Position numbers and translations under genes: made by a program
Notes under the pieces: generated by a model
Told to the model about the DNA's origin: nothing
The model's database searches: none
The model's input: the letters and a program-made list of their open reading frames with translations, nothing else
Source: Pseudomonas capeferrum
GTDB taxonomy: Bacteria > Pseudomonadota > Gammaproteobacteria > Pseudomonadales > Pseudomonadaceae
Direction: 5' to 3'
DNA: 64,000 nucleotides
NCBI RefSeq assembly: GCF_000731675.1
Contig: NZ_JMIT01000001.1
Span: 1,611,526 to 1,675,525 of the forward strand
Shown: piece after piece, positions 45,161 through 52,928 of the stretch
Layout of the letters: each line of letters begins with the position of its first letter
Numbering within the stretch: position 1 is the stretch's first letter

Positions 45161-46194
45161 CCCCCCGGAGGCTCGGGGGTGTGGTACTCGCCCTCGGCGT
45201 GCTTGCCGCCGCGTATGCCGCCTGGCCGGTGCCCCCTGCACCGGCGCTGCTATGCAGCAGTTACAGCGGCGTGCCAGAGCCCCACCAGGGGCCTTGGCGA
45301 GACGGTATGGTCCGCGTTGCCGGGGGCACGTTCAGCTTCGGCTCAGACCGCTTCTACAGCGAAGAACGCCCGCCGCACCGGGCCAAGGTCTCGGCCTTCT
45401 GGGTCGACGTGCACCCGGTCACCAATGCCCAGTTCGCCCGCTTCGTACAGGCCACCGGCTACGTGACCCAGGCCGAACAGGGCATCGACGCACAGGCCGC
45501 CCCCGACCTGCCAGACCCGCTGCGGGTGCCAGGCGCAATGGTGTTCAAGCAAGGCGCGCAGGTGTTGCGGCCCGGCTGGCAATTCGTTGCCGGGGCGAAC
45601 TGGCGCCACCCCCTGGGGCCCGGCAGCCACTGGCACGATCGGGCCAACCACCCGGTGGTGCAGGTGACCCTGCGCGATGCCCAGGCCTACGCCCGCTGGG
45701 CCGGGCGCACACTGCCCAGCGAGGCGCAGCTGGAATACGCGATGCGCGGTGGCCTGCAGGATGCGGACTTCAGTTGGGGCACGGCTGAGCGGCCCAACGG
45801 CAACCCCATGGCCAATACCTGGCAGGGCCAGTTCCCGTATCACAATCAAGCGCTCGACGGTTTCACCGGCACCTCCCCGGTGGGCTGCTTCGTGGCCAAT
45901 GGCTTTGGCCTGTTCGACGCGGGCGGCAACGTCTGGGAGCTGACGCGCAGCGGCTATCGCCCCGGGCATGATGAGGCACGCGACGCCGCCCTCGACCCCA
46001 CGGGCCCGGCGCTGGGCGACAGCTACGACCCCGTACAACCCGGTACGCCGGTGGTGGTGATCAAGGGGGGTTCACACCTGTGCTCGGCGGATGCCTGCAT
46101 GCGCTACCGGCCTTCGGCACGGCAGCCGCAGACGGTGTACCTGGCAACGTCTCATGTGGGGTTTCGGACGGTGCGGGCAGCTGCGGCCGACTGA
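45157..46194 (+). CDS. formylglycine-generating enzyme (SUMF1), exported or anchored
   Basis: A 345-residue FGE-sulfatase domain protein. GGTFSFGS near residue 58, HPVTNAQFARFV, and FDAGGNVWELTRSGY are characteristic, and both copper-binding cysteines are present (Cys309 and Cys314, C-SADA-C) near the end. The N-terminus (LGGVVLALGVLAAAYAAW) is a signal or membrane anchor, so it works on the outside of the inner membrane. The start overlaps the sulfatase stop (ATGA). It should activate the upstream sulfatase. Its last 134 bp overlap the MocR gene on the other strand. Confidence 0.9.
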   Translation: MTPRRLGGVVLALGVLAAAYAAWPVPPAPALLCSSYSGVPEPHQGPWRDGMVRVAGGTFSFGSDRFYSEERPPHRAKVSAFWVDVHPVTNAQFARFVQATGYVTQAEQGIDAQAAPDLPDPLRVPGAMVFKQGAQVLRPGWQFVAGANWRHPLGPGSHWHDRANHPVVQVTLRDAQAYARWAGRTLPSEAQLEYAMRGGLQDADFSWGTAERPNGNPMANTWQGQFPYHNQALDGFTGTSPVGCFVANGFGLFDAGGNVWELTRSGYRPGHDEARDAALDPTGPALGDSYDPVQPGTPVVVIKGGSHLCSADACMRYRPSARQPQTVYLATSHVGFRTVRAAAAD

Positions 46195-47683
46195 GGCTGC
46201 CCAGGTCGCTTGCCGCCTGTGCCAGCCGCTGGGTCGCACGGCGGATCTCGTCCACATCGAGCGAGGCGAAGCCCAGGCGCAAGGCATTTTCGCGGTGGCC
46301 GAACGGTGAAAACTGGCCGCCGCCGCGCAGCACCAGGTCCAGCTGCAACGCTTTGGCCGCCAACTGGTCGACATCGATCGCATCGTCGAACGTCACCCAC
46401 AGTGCCAACCCGCCTTCCGGTGCCTGCACCGCTATCTGCTCGCCAAAGGCATCGCGCAGGCAACTCAACAAGGTCTCCCGACGCCGACGGTACTCGCTGG
46501 ACACCCGCCGCAGGTGCTTTTTCAGCTCGCCGTCATTGATCAGGTCCGCCAGCATCCGTTGCATGACCGCATCCCCCTGCCCCAAGGTCAGCACCGCGGT
46601 ACGCTCAAGCACCTCGATCACATTCGGCGGCGCCACGATAAAGCTGCAACGAAAGGTGCTGCCCAACGACTTGGACAGCGAACCGATGTAGATCACATGG
46701 CGCTGCGAAGGGTCGCTGGCCAGCGGCAAGTAGGGGCGTCCGGCAAAGTGATACTCGTGGTCGTAATCTTCTTCGATCACGCAAAAATCATGCAGCCTGG
46801 CCAGCTCCAGCAATTGCTGCCTGCGTGCGGCATGCAGGCTGACCGTGGTCGGGAACTGGTGATGCGGGGTGAGGTACATCATGCGAACGTCGTGTGCCCG
46901 GCACAACGCGTCGACCTGATCGACCCGGCAACCCTCCTCGTCCAGGTCGACGGTAACCAGCCGCGCCCCCAACTGGCGGAATATCTCCCACGCCGGCGGG
47001 TAGCTCAGGCGCTCGACCAGCACCACATCACCCGGCTTGAGCAATGCGCTGGCCGTCAGGTACAGCGACATCTGCACGCCTTGGGTCAGGCAGATGTGTT
47101 CTGCTCCCACGTTCAGGCTGCGGTTATGGCGCAGCATGTCGGCCAATGCGCTGCGCAGGTATTGGCTGCTGCCCTCGCAGCCATGGCGCACGGTGTTGGT
47201 GGTGAAACTGGTGCGCAAGGCCTTGCGGTAATAGCGATGCAACACAGCCTGGGGCAGCAGGCGATGGTCACAGGCGCCGTTATCGAAAAACAGCGCGCCC
47301 GGCCGATGGTGCAGCGTCGTCACCTGCTCGCTGTGGGTGAAATACGCCACCGCTGGCGCGTCGTTCAGCGCCAGGGCGAAGGTCGGCGGCGCGCCGCGCG
47401 CAGGCAGCGTGCCCGCGGCGAGCCGGGTACTGACGAAGGTGCCCCGGCGCTGCACGCTCTCCAGCCAGCCTTTGGTGACCGCCTCTTCGTAGGCGAGGAT
47501 CACCGTCTTGCGATTGACGTCAAGCAGTTGCGCCATCTCCCGCGTGCCGGGCAACAGTGTGCCGGGGCGCAGGCGGCCCTCGACGATGGCGGTCACCAGG
47601 CCTTCGACGATCTTGCGGTACGAGGCCTGCGGCTGAGCCCCATCGAGCTTGAGCAGCGGCCGCCATTTGCGAAGCTGGACCAT
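46061..47683 (-). CDS. MocR/PdxR-type regulator with aminotransferase domain
   Basis: A 540-residue MocR protein. The winged helix (YRKIVEGLVTAIVEGRL, MAQLLDVNRKTVILAYEEA) is followed by an aminotransferase fold with the PLP lysine in YIGSLSKSLGSTF. The C-terminal tail beyond the domain (about 45 residues, rich in Pro and Ser) is encoded antisense to the end of the FGE gene and looks non-conserved. It is divergent from the ferredoxin reductase-M24 fusion gene, which is the likely target, through 90 bp with an AGAAC-N5-GTTCT repeat. Confidence 0.9.
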   Translation of the reverse strand: MVQLRKWRPLLKLDGAQPQASYRKIVEGLVTAIVEGRLRPGTLLPGTREMAQLLDVNRKTVILAYEEAVTKGWLESVQRRGTFVSTRLAAGTLPARGAPPTFALALNDAPAVAYFTHSEQVTTLHHRPGALFFDNGACDHRLLPQAVLHRYYRKALRTSFTTNTVRHGCEGSSQYLRSALADMLRHNRSLNVGAEHICLTQGVQMSLYLTASALLKPGDVVLVERLSYPPAWEIFRQLGARLVTVDLDEEGCRVDQVDALCRAHDVRMMYLTPHHQFPTTVSLHAARRQQLLELARLHDFCVIEEDYDHEYHFAGRPYLPLASDPSQRHVIYIGSLSKSLGSTFRCSFIVAPPNVIEVLERTAVLTLGQGDAVMQRMLADLINDGELKKHLRRVSSEYRRRRETLLSCLRDAFGEQIAVQAPEGGLALWVTFDDAIDVDQLAAKALQLDLVLRGGGQFSPFGHRENALRLGFASLDVDEIRRATQRLAQAASDLGSLSRPQLPAPSETPHETLPGTPSAAAVPKAGSACRHPPSTGVNPP

Positions 47684-47694
47684 GTGAATTATCC

Positions 47695-47709
47695 AGAACT
47701 GGAGGTTCT
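47695..47709. promoter_or_regulatory. AGAAC-N5-GTTCT repeat in the MocR/fusion gap
   Basis: A perfect inverted repeat (AGAACTGGAGGTTCT) lies 12 nt upstream of the MocR start and 65 nt upstream of the fusion-gene start. It is a candidate operator for the MocR protein. Confidence 0.4.
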
Positions 47710-47773
47710 TGTGGTCCTAGTCTAAACGCAACAATCAGGCCTCTCCAGCCCACCCTTGCGCCCTGAGGTCTGT

Positions 47774-49474
47774 ATGCACGATCGCCATGTCATTGAACTC
47801 TCGCCCTCGGGCAAGCGCTTCGAAGCCGCCGAAGGCTTGCTGCTCGATGCAATGCTCGCCAGCGGCCTGTCCGTGCCCTTCTCGTGCCGCCGCGGCGCCT
47901 GTGGGTCGTGCAAGGTCAAGGTGGTGGCGGGCCAGTATCGGGCCAAACAACGCAGCGACGACACGCCCGCGCCCTGCTACCCCCTCGCCGCCAACGAGAT
48001 GCTGCTGTGCCAGAGCCATGCCTGCAGCGACATGCGCCTGGAAATACCCGGCTGGTCAGTGGACACGCCGACCCTGCAGATCAGCGCCCATGTGCTGAGC
48101 AAACGCGCCCTGAGCGTGGACATCACCGAACTGGTGCTGCAACCCACGCAGCCCCTCGAGGTACGCGCCGGCCAGTACCTGAGGTTTTGCCTGGCCAACG
48201 GCGACAGCCGCTGTTTCTCCATCGCCAACCTGCCAGCGCAGGACCAAGGGCGGTTGGTGTTTCATATTCGTACCCTCAGCGGCGGGCTGTTCACCGCAGG
48301 CACCCTGCCGTCCCTGCAGGTGGGCGACGCGCTGCAGCTCGCAGGGCCCGTGGGCGCCTGCACCTGGCAACACGAAGGTGAACGCCCCGTGGTGTTGTTC
48401 GCCACCGGCACCGGCTATGCCGGCATCAAGCCGTTGTTGCTGACGGCCCTGTCTGGCACTGCCCAGGTCACGTTGTATTGGGGCGGTTCAGCGCAGGCCG
48501 ACTTCTATGACAGCGCGTTTCTCGACCAGGCCAGCCAGGCCCATCCACGGTTTCGCTGGCACCGGGTGCTGTCGGCACAAGCCCGCGTGCAACAGGTTGC
48601 GCTGACGCACGCTCACCCGTGGGCCGACACCCAGGTCTATGCCTGCGGCAACCCTGCGATGATCAGCCAGGCCCGCGCGCTGTGCCTTGCAGCGGGCGTG
48701 CAGGCACACCGTTTTGTCGCCGAGGCGTTTGTGCCCAGCGGCGCATCGGTACCGGCGGCCGCGATGCTCGACACGCTGGACCCGGTACTGGAAAAAGTCG
48801 GCCCGCGCTACTCGCTGGACGGCATGCTCGCCGCCCGCGAGCAGTCGGTGCGGGCCCTGGCGGCCATCGCCAGCCAGCTGAAAGTCGGCATGACCACCGC
48901 CGAGGCGTTGCACATGGCAGGCCAGACGTTGCAGGCAATGGGCGCGTCGCACACCTGGCACCCGACCTATATCCGCTTTGGCGACGACACCATCCGCACA
49001 CCGCGCCAGGGCATCGACCTGCAGCGCCGGCTGCGTGCCACCGACATCGCCGTGGTCGACCTCGGCCCGGTGTGGGATGGTTATGAAGGCGACTATGGCG
49101 ACACCTTCGTGTTCGGCGAGCACCCGCTGTATCAGGCCTGCGTCACCGCCCTGCACGAGGTGTTCGAAGAGACGCGCCAAGCCTGGTGCGACGGGCTGAC
49201 CGGCCGTGAACTGTACGACGTCGCCGAGCGCAGCGCCCTGGCCAAAGGCTGGCAGCTGGAGCGCAACCTGGCCGGGCACCGCATCGCCGACTTCCCCCAT
49301 GCGCTGTTCGGCCAGGACAAACTGGCCGACCTGGACATCGTACCGAGCGAGATGGTCTGGGTACTGGAGATTCAGCTGTGCCACCCCACGGAGCCGGTCG
49401 GGGCGTTTTTCGAAGACATTCTGGTTGGGCAAGCCAGGCCGGCCAAATCTGTGGTGCTTCAGAAACACCAATGA
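47774..49474 (+). CDS. fusion: [2Fe-2S] ferredoxin reductase and M24 metallopeptidase-like domain
   Basis: A 566-residue three-part protein. Residues 1-90 are a plant-type ferredoxin (Cys38, Cys43, Cys46, Cys79; CRRGACGSC). Residues 95-315 are an FAD/NAD(P)H reductase (RCFSIAN 146-152, ATGTGYAGIKP 210-220, YACGNP 289-294). Residues 330-566 match an M24 (pita-bread) fold, and all five metal ligands appear in order: Asp429, Asp440, His502, Glu532, Glu547. The ATG at 47774 follows GAGG; an upstream TTG would add six residues. No stop or frameshift divides the parts. The reaction is unknown; M24 members include creatinase-type C-N hydrolases as well as peptidases. Confidence 0.85.
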   Translation: MHDRHVIELSPSGKRFEAAEGLLLDAMLASGLSVPFSCRRGACGSCKVKVVAGQYRAKQRSDDTPAPCYPLAANEMLLCQSHACSDMRLEIPGWSVDTPTLQISAHVLSKRALSVDITELVLQPTQPLEVRAGQYLRFCLANGDSRCFSIANLPAQDQGRLVFHIRTLSGGLFTAGTLPSLQVGDALQLAGPVGACTWQHEGERPVVLFATGTGYAGIKPLLLTALSGTAQVTLYWGGSAQADFYDSAFLDQASQAHPRFRWHRVLSAQARVQQVALTHAHPWADTQVYACGNPAMISQARALCLAAGVQAHRFVAEAFVPSGASVPAAAMLDTLDPVLEKVGPRYSLDGMLAAREQSVRALAAIASQLKVGMTTAEALHMAGQTLQAMGASHTWHPTYIRFGDDTIRTPRQGIDLQRRLRATDIAVVDLGPVWDGYEGDYGDTFVFGEHPLYQACVTALHEVFEETRQAWCDGLTGRELYDVAERSALAKGWQLERNLAGHRIADFPHALFGQDKLADLDIVPSEMVWVLEIQLCHPTEPVGAFFEDILVGQARPAKSVVLQKHQ

Positions 49475-49479
49475 AACGC

Positions 49480-49820
49480 CTGGAGATTCTATTCGGGGCC
49501 ACCAGGTGCCTGGCTTGGCATTTTCAGCGCCTATCAGATCGAGCGCCGCCCGCGCGGCGCATCGCGACGCAAGGCCGCTCCTACATTTGTTTCGGGCCAG
49601 TCATGTCTGTGCCAGCGCGCGCGAGCCCTTGTTTGTACGGCGCGAAATCGAGGCGGGCGCCAAGGGGCCGCGCGCCAATACTTCAGACGTAACTGGCCCG
49701 AAACAAATGTAGGAGCGGCCTTGCGTCGCGATGCGCCGCGCGGGCGGCGCTCGATATCTGCCCCACCTCCAAACCCAAGACAGGCACCTAGCCGCCATCA
49801 CTCCATCTCCCGACAAGCAC
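49480..49820. repeat. nested palindromic element, copy 3, core inverted
   Basis: Arms of 57 nt (49543-49599 and 49694-49750) match perfectly. The outer flanks run in the same direction as in copy 1 (CTGGAGATT on the left, CCCGACAAGCAC on the right). The 94-nt core, however, reads as the reverse complement of the core in copies 1 and 2. It fills the 370-bp gap between the fusion gene and the LuxR gene. Confidence 0.85.
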
Positions 49821-49844
49821 ATTTGATCGTGCTGCCAGGGCGCC

Positions 49845-50615
49845 CTACCCCTGGGCCGAGAACAACGCGAACAGCTGGCTGCGAAAGTGGATGCCTAGCC
49901 GGTCGAACGCCCGGTTACGGTAAGTCTTCACGGTACTTTCCTTGATGCCCAGGTCGGCGGCGATGCCGGCATGGGTCATGCCCTGTAGCAGGCGGGCACA
50001 GATGTTCAACTCTTGCGTGGTGAGCTCGGGGCAGCGCTGCAGCAACTGCTGCTGAGGGTTCTTGACCGGGTTCAGGCTGTTCAGCGCCAGGTGCCCGCGC
50101 AACAGCTGCAGCAGCGCCGGGCTGAGCGCTTCGCACATCTGCAATTCCTGGTCGTTGAAAAAACCCTGATCGTGGTGCCGGTAGAGGTTGAACTGCACTG
50201 GGCGCGCCTGTTCGTCCAGGTACACGCTGGACAACCGTTCGATCATGCCATTGCGCTGGTAGATCGCCTCGCGGTATGGCCCATGGCGGATGTCCTGGGC
50301 CAGCAGGTGGCCGACCTGCCCGGGGGCCTCCTTCAACGGCTCGAACAAGGGGTCATAACGATGGTAGTGCTCGATGTACGCCTGGCCGCAGCGCAGCACC
50401 AGGCTGGCGTCAGGGTGGCGGGTGCCGGCCGCCAGCAGCTGCGGCCGCGCGCCGTCCATGCGCAACACGGAAAAATGCTCGCAGGCCGCCCACTGGCCCA
50501 GGCAGTCCAGCAACGCAGCGGGAAAGCCAGGCGTGCCCAACGTGCGGGTCAGGTCGCTGAAAGCGCGAATTTGCGCGGGCAAGGTCGATGCCTGTGGGGT
50601 GCTGAGACGAATCAT
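49845..50615 (-). CDS. LuxR family transcriptional regulator
   Basis: A 256-residue protein with a sensor-like N-terminal part (CEHFSVLRMDGARPQLL, YHRYDPLFEPL) and a LuxR helix-turn-helix at about 190-250 (LTTQELNICARLLQGMTHAG, IAADLGIKESTVKTY). The ATG at 50615 is used because the longer frame upstream covers the divergent promoter. It is divergent from the oxygenase operon and probably controls it through the 20-bp palindrome between them. CCAATAACAATAAA (50631-50644, minus strand) is a Crc/Hfq-like motif. Confidence 0.87.
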   Translation of the reverse strand: MIRLSTPQASTLPAQIRAFSDLTRTLGTPGFPAALLDCLGQWAACEHFSVLRMDGARPQLLAAGTRHPDASLVLRCGQAYIEHYHRYDPLFEPLKEAPGQVGHLLAQDIRHGPYREAIYQRNGMIERLSSVYLDEQARPVQFNLYRHHDQGFFNDQELQMCEALSPALLQLLRGHLALNSLNPVKNPQQQLLQRCPELTTQELNICARLLQGMTHAGIAADLGIKESTVKTYRNRAFDRLGIHFRSQLFALFSAQG

Positions 50616-50667
50616 GGCGGCACTCGGATATTTATTGTTATTGGCTCGGGCGAACAGCGCCCGATAA

Positions 50668-50687
50668 ATAGTTAACCTATTAACTAT
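50668..50687. promoter_or_regulatory. 20-bp palindrome between LuxR gene and oxygenase operon
   Basis: ATAGTTAACCTATTAACTAT is a perfect 8-4-8 inverted repeat in the 175-bp divergent gap. It is a strong candidate operator for the LuxR protein, and shares GTTAA/TTAAC words with the site before ech. Confidence 0.6.
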
Positions 50688-50790
50688 CAGTCTGCCGCCA
50701 ATCCACGACCTTGTCCACCTCACGGGTGACAGCCCTGGCAAACGCGCGTCCGTAAGCTGGCCCCGACAACGACAATGATCGGGAACACCC

Positions 50791-51741
50791 ATGAACCAGC
50801 ACCCACTGAACCTGCGCGTCACGCGCTACGCCGCAGAAGCCAAGGACGTGGCACTGATCGAGCTGCGTGCAGACGATGGCCGGGCACTGCCGCCCTTCAG
50901 CGCGGGTGCCCACCTGGAAATCCTCGTCGCAGGCGACCTGCCGCGCCACTACTCACTGCTCAACGCGCCCGATGAACACGACCGCTACCTGATCGGCGTG
51001 GGCCTGGCACCTGATAGCCGCGGCGGCTCGCGTTTCATGCATCAGCAACTGCGCCTGGGCGACACCCTCGCCTGCAGCCTGCCGCGCAACCACTTCGGGC
51101 TGGACGAGCACCTGCAACGCTATTGCCTAGTGGCGGGCGGCATCGGCATCACGCCGATACTGGCGATGCTGCGCTGGTGCCAGGCGCACGACAAGGACTG
51201 GCGATTGGTGTACAGCGCCCGCAACCGGCAACGCGCCGCGTTCTACGAAACCCTGCGCGCACTGGACCCTGCCCGGGTGCAACTGCACTTCGACGACGAA
51301 GCGGGCGGCCATCTGGATACCGCGCAACTGCTCGACACCCTGCGCGATGGCGAGCACCTGTACGCCTGCGGGCCAGCGCCGATGCTCGACGCCTTGCAAG
51401 CCGCTGCCGGGCCACGCGCCGAACGCCTGCACATCGAACGCTTCAGCGCCGCACCGGCCAGCACCGAGGGCGACAGTGGCTTCACCGTGCACCTGAACCT
51501 CAGCGACCGCAGCATCTGGGTCGCCCCCCAACAAAGCATCCTCGAAGCCCTAGAGGCCCACGGCATCGAGCTGCCGTTTTCATGCCGGGCCGGCATCTGC
51601 GGCAGTTGCCAGACCCGCGTCTGCGCAGGCGTGCCAGACCACCGCGACCTGATCCTCTCGGATGCCGACAAGGCCGCAGGCCAGAGCCTGATGATCTGCG
51701 TCTCGCGTGCCCTGGGCGACAGCCTGGTGCTGGACCTCTGA
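50791..51741 (+). CDS. VanB-type oxygenase reductase
   Basis: A 316-residue reductase of the phthalate dioxygenase reductase family: flavin motif RHYSLLNAP, NAD part VAGGIGITPIL and YACGPAPML, and a C-terminal plant-type [2Fe-2S] domain (CRAGICGSC and a fourth Cys in MICVSR). It transfers electrons from NADH to the Rieske oxygenase encoded 31 nt downstream. VanB is the closest familiar example. Whether the pair acts on vanillate is not certain. Confidence 0.88.
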   Translation: MNQHPLNLRVTRYAAEAKDVALIELRADDGRALPPFSAGAHLEILVAGDLPRHYSLLNAPDEHDRYLIGVGLAPDSRGGSRFMHQQLRLGDTLACSLPRNHFGLDEHLQRYCLVAGGIGITPILAMLRWCQAHDKDWRLVYSARNRQRAAFYETLRALDPARVQLHFDDEAGGHLDTAQLLDTLRDGEHLYACGPAPMLDALQAAAGPRAERLHIERFSAAPASTEGDSGFTVHLNLSDRSIWVAPQQSILEALEAHGIELPFSCRAGICGSCQTRVCAGVPDHRDLILSDADKAAGQSLMICVSRALGDSLVLDL

Positions 51742-51772
51742 ACCGCCTCACCCTTTTTCAAGGAGCATCCCC

Positions 51773-52882
51773 ATGTCACTGCCCACCAGCAACCTGATTG
51801 CGCATGCCCGCAAAGCCAGCGAACCGATGGCCAACCGCGAGACCCCGTTCATCTACAATGAGTGGTATGTCGCCGCCTTTGACGATGAAGTCGGCCGGCA
51901 CTTGCTGGCCCGGCGCCTGCTCGACCGCCGCGTGGTGATGTACCGCACAGAGGCAGGCGAGCCGATCGCCCTGGAAGACCGCTGCGCGCACCGCTCGTTC
52001 CCGCTCTCGCGCAGCCATCTGCAAGGCGACACCATCGTCTGTGGCTACCACGGCTTCCGCTACGACGCCGCCGGCGACCTGACCGAGGTGCCGTCACAGA
52101 AAAACTGCCCACGTGGTATTGGCGTACGCCGGTACCCGCTGGTGCGCCAAGGGCCGTTACTGTGGATCTGGCTGGGCGAGGAGGCCCTCGCCGACGCGGC
52201 GCAGATCCCCCATCAGGCATGGATCGACGACCCGGCCTGGGCCTGCACCTCCGGGTATTTCCATCACCCGGGCAACTACGTCAGCCTGCATGAAAACCTC
52301 ATGGACCTGACCCACCTGAGCTTCCTGCATGCCAACACCATCGGCACCCCGGACTACGCCAGCGCGCCCTACAAGCTGGACCTCAAGGAAGGCCATTACA
52401 CCCTGATCCGCGAAGTGGTGCCGACCACCCTGTCGCCAGTGTGGGGCAAGACCACAGGGCTGGAAGGCTGCCCCAGCGCGGCACGCATTGCCACGTCGGA
52501 GTTTCTTTCGCCGGGGCTGCACCGGGTCAGCGTGACCTTCTACGACAGCGCCCAGCCGCTGGAGCAGCGCCAGCAGTTCCACATCCGCACCGCGCATATC
52601 CTGACCCCGGAAACCGCCAACAGCCTGCACTACTTCATCGTCCATGGGCGCGACTTCGCCCAGCACGACGAAGCCCTGGGCGAGTACATGCACGAGCAGC
52701 TGTTCGCCGCCTTCAACGAAGACGTGGAAGGCCTCGGTGCACTGGAGGCCGCGCTCGACGACCGCGACGACCATCACTACGAAATATCCGTGGCCAGCGA
52801 CGCCCCTGCCGTCGCCACCCGCCTCTACCTGAAGAAACGCGCCGATGCCGAGCGCCAGCACGACAGCCGCAAGGTCGGCTGA
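51773..52882 (+). CDS. VanA-type Rieske oxygenase
   Basis: A 369-residue aromatic-ring or O-demethylating oxygenase. Rieske ligands are Cys71, His73, Cys90 and His93 (CAHRS, CGYHG). The non-heme iron site is HENLMDLTHLSFLHAN with His181 and His186; Asp178 links the centres. The ATG at 51773 follows AAGGAG. It resembles VanA and DdmC-type demethylases, but the N-terminus and many segments differ from canonical VanA, so another methoxy- or side-chain-bearing aromatic acid may be the substrate. Confidence 0.88.
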   Translation: MSLPTSNLIAHARKASEPMANRETPFIYNEWYVAAFDDEVGRHLLARRLLDRRVVMYRTEAGEPIALEDRCAHRSFPLSRSHLQGDTIVCGYHGFRYDAAGDLTEVPSQKNCPRGIGVRRYPLVRQGPLLWIWLGEEALADAAQIPHQAWIDDPAWACTSGYFHHPGNYVSLHENLMDLTHLSFLHANTIGTPDYASAPYKLDLKEGHYTLIREVVPTTLSPVWGKTTGLEGCPSAARIATSEFLSPGLHRVSVTFYDSAQPLEQRQQFHIRTAHILTPETANSLHYFIVHGRDFAQHDEALGEYMHEQLFAAFNEDVEGLGALEAALDDRDDHHYEISVASDAPAVATRLYLKKRADAERQHDSRKVG

Positions 52883-52903
52883 AGGCAGCGCTGGCCGCCG
52901 TCC

Positions 52904-52918
52904 ATAACAACAATAAAA
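52904..52918 (+). promoter_or_regulatory. Crc/Hfq-type CA motif before the OprD gene
   Basis: ATAACAACAATAAAA lies 10 nt before the ATG at 52929 and contains AACAACAA. It overlaps the ribosome-binding region (AAAAGGGA). Confidence 0.5.
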
Positions 52919-52928
52919 GGGACATCAC

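Noticed and set aside
47756-47773. TTG start for the ferredoxin reductase-M24 fusion
   Set aside because: The ATG at 47774 has a GAGG ribosome-binding site at good spacing and begins right before the ferredoxin domain.
50791-52882. Calling the oxygenase pair true vanA/vanB
   Set aside because: The Rieske protein differs from canonical VanA in its N-terminus and many segments, and the operon has a LuxR regulator; a substrate-neutral VanA/VanB-type call is safer.
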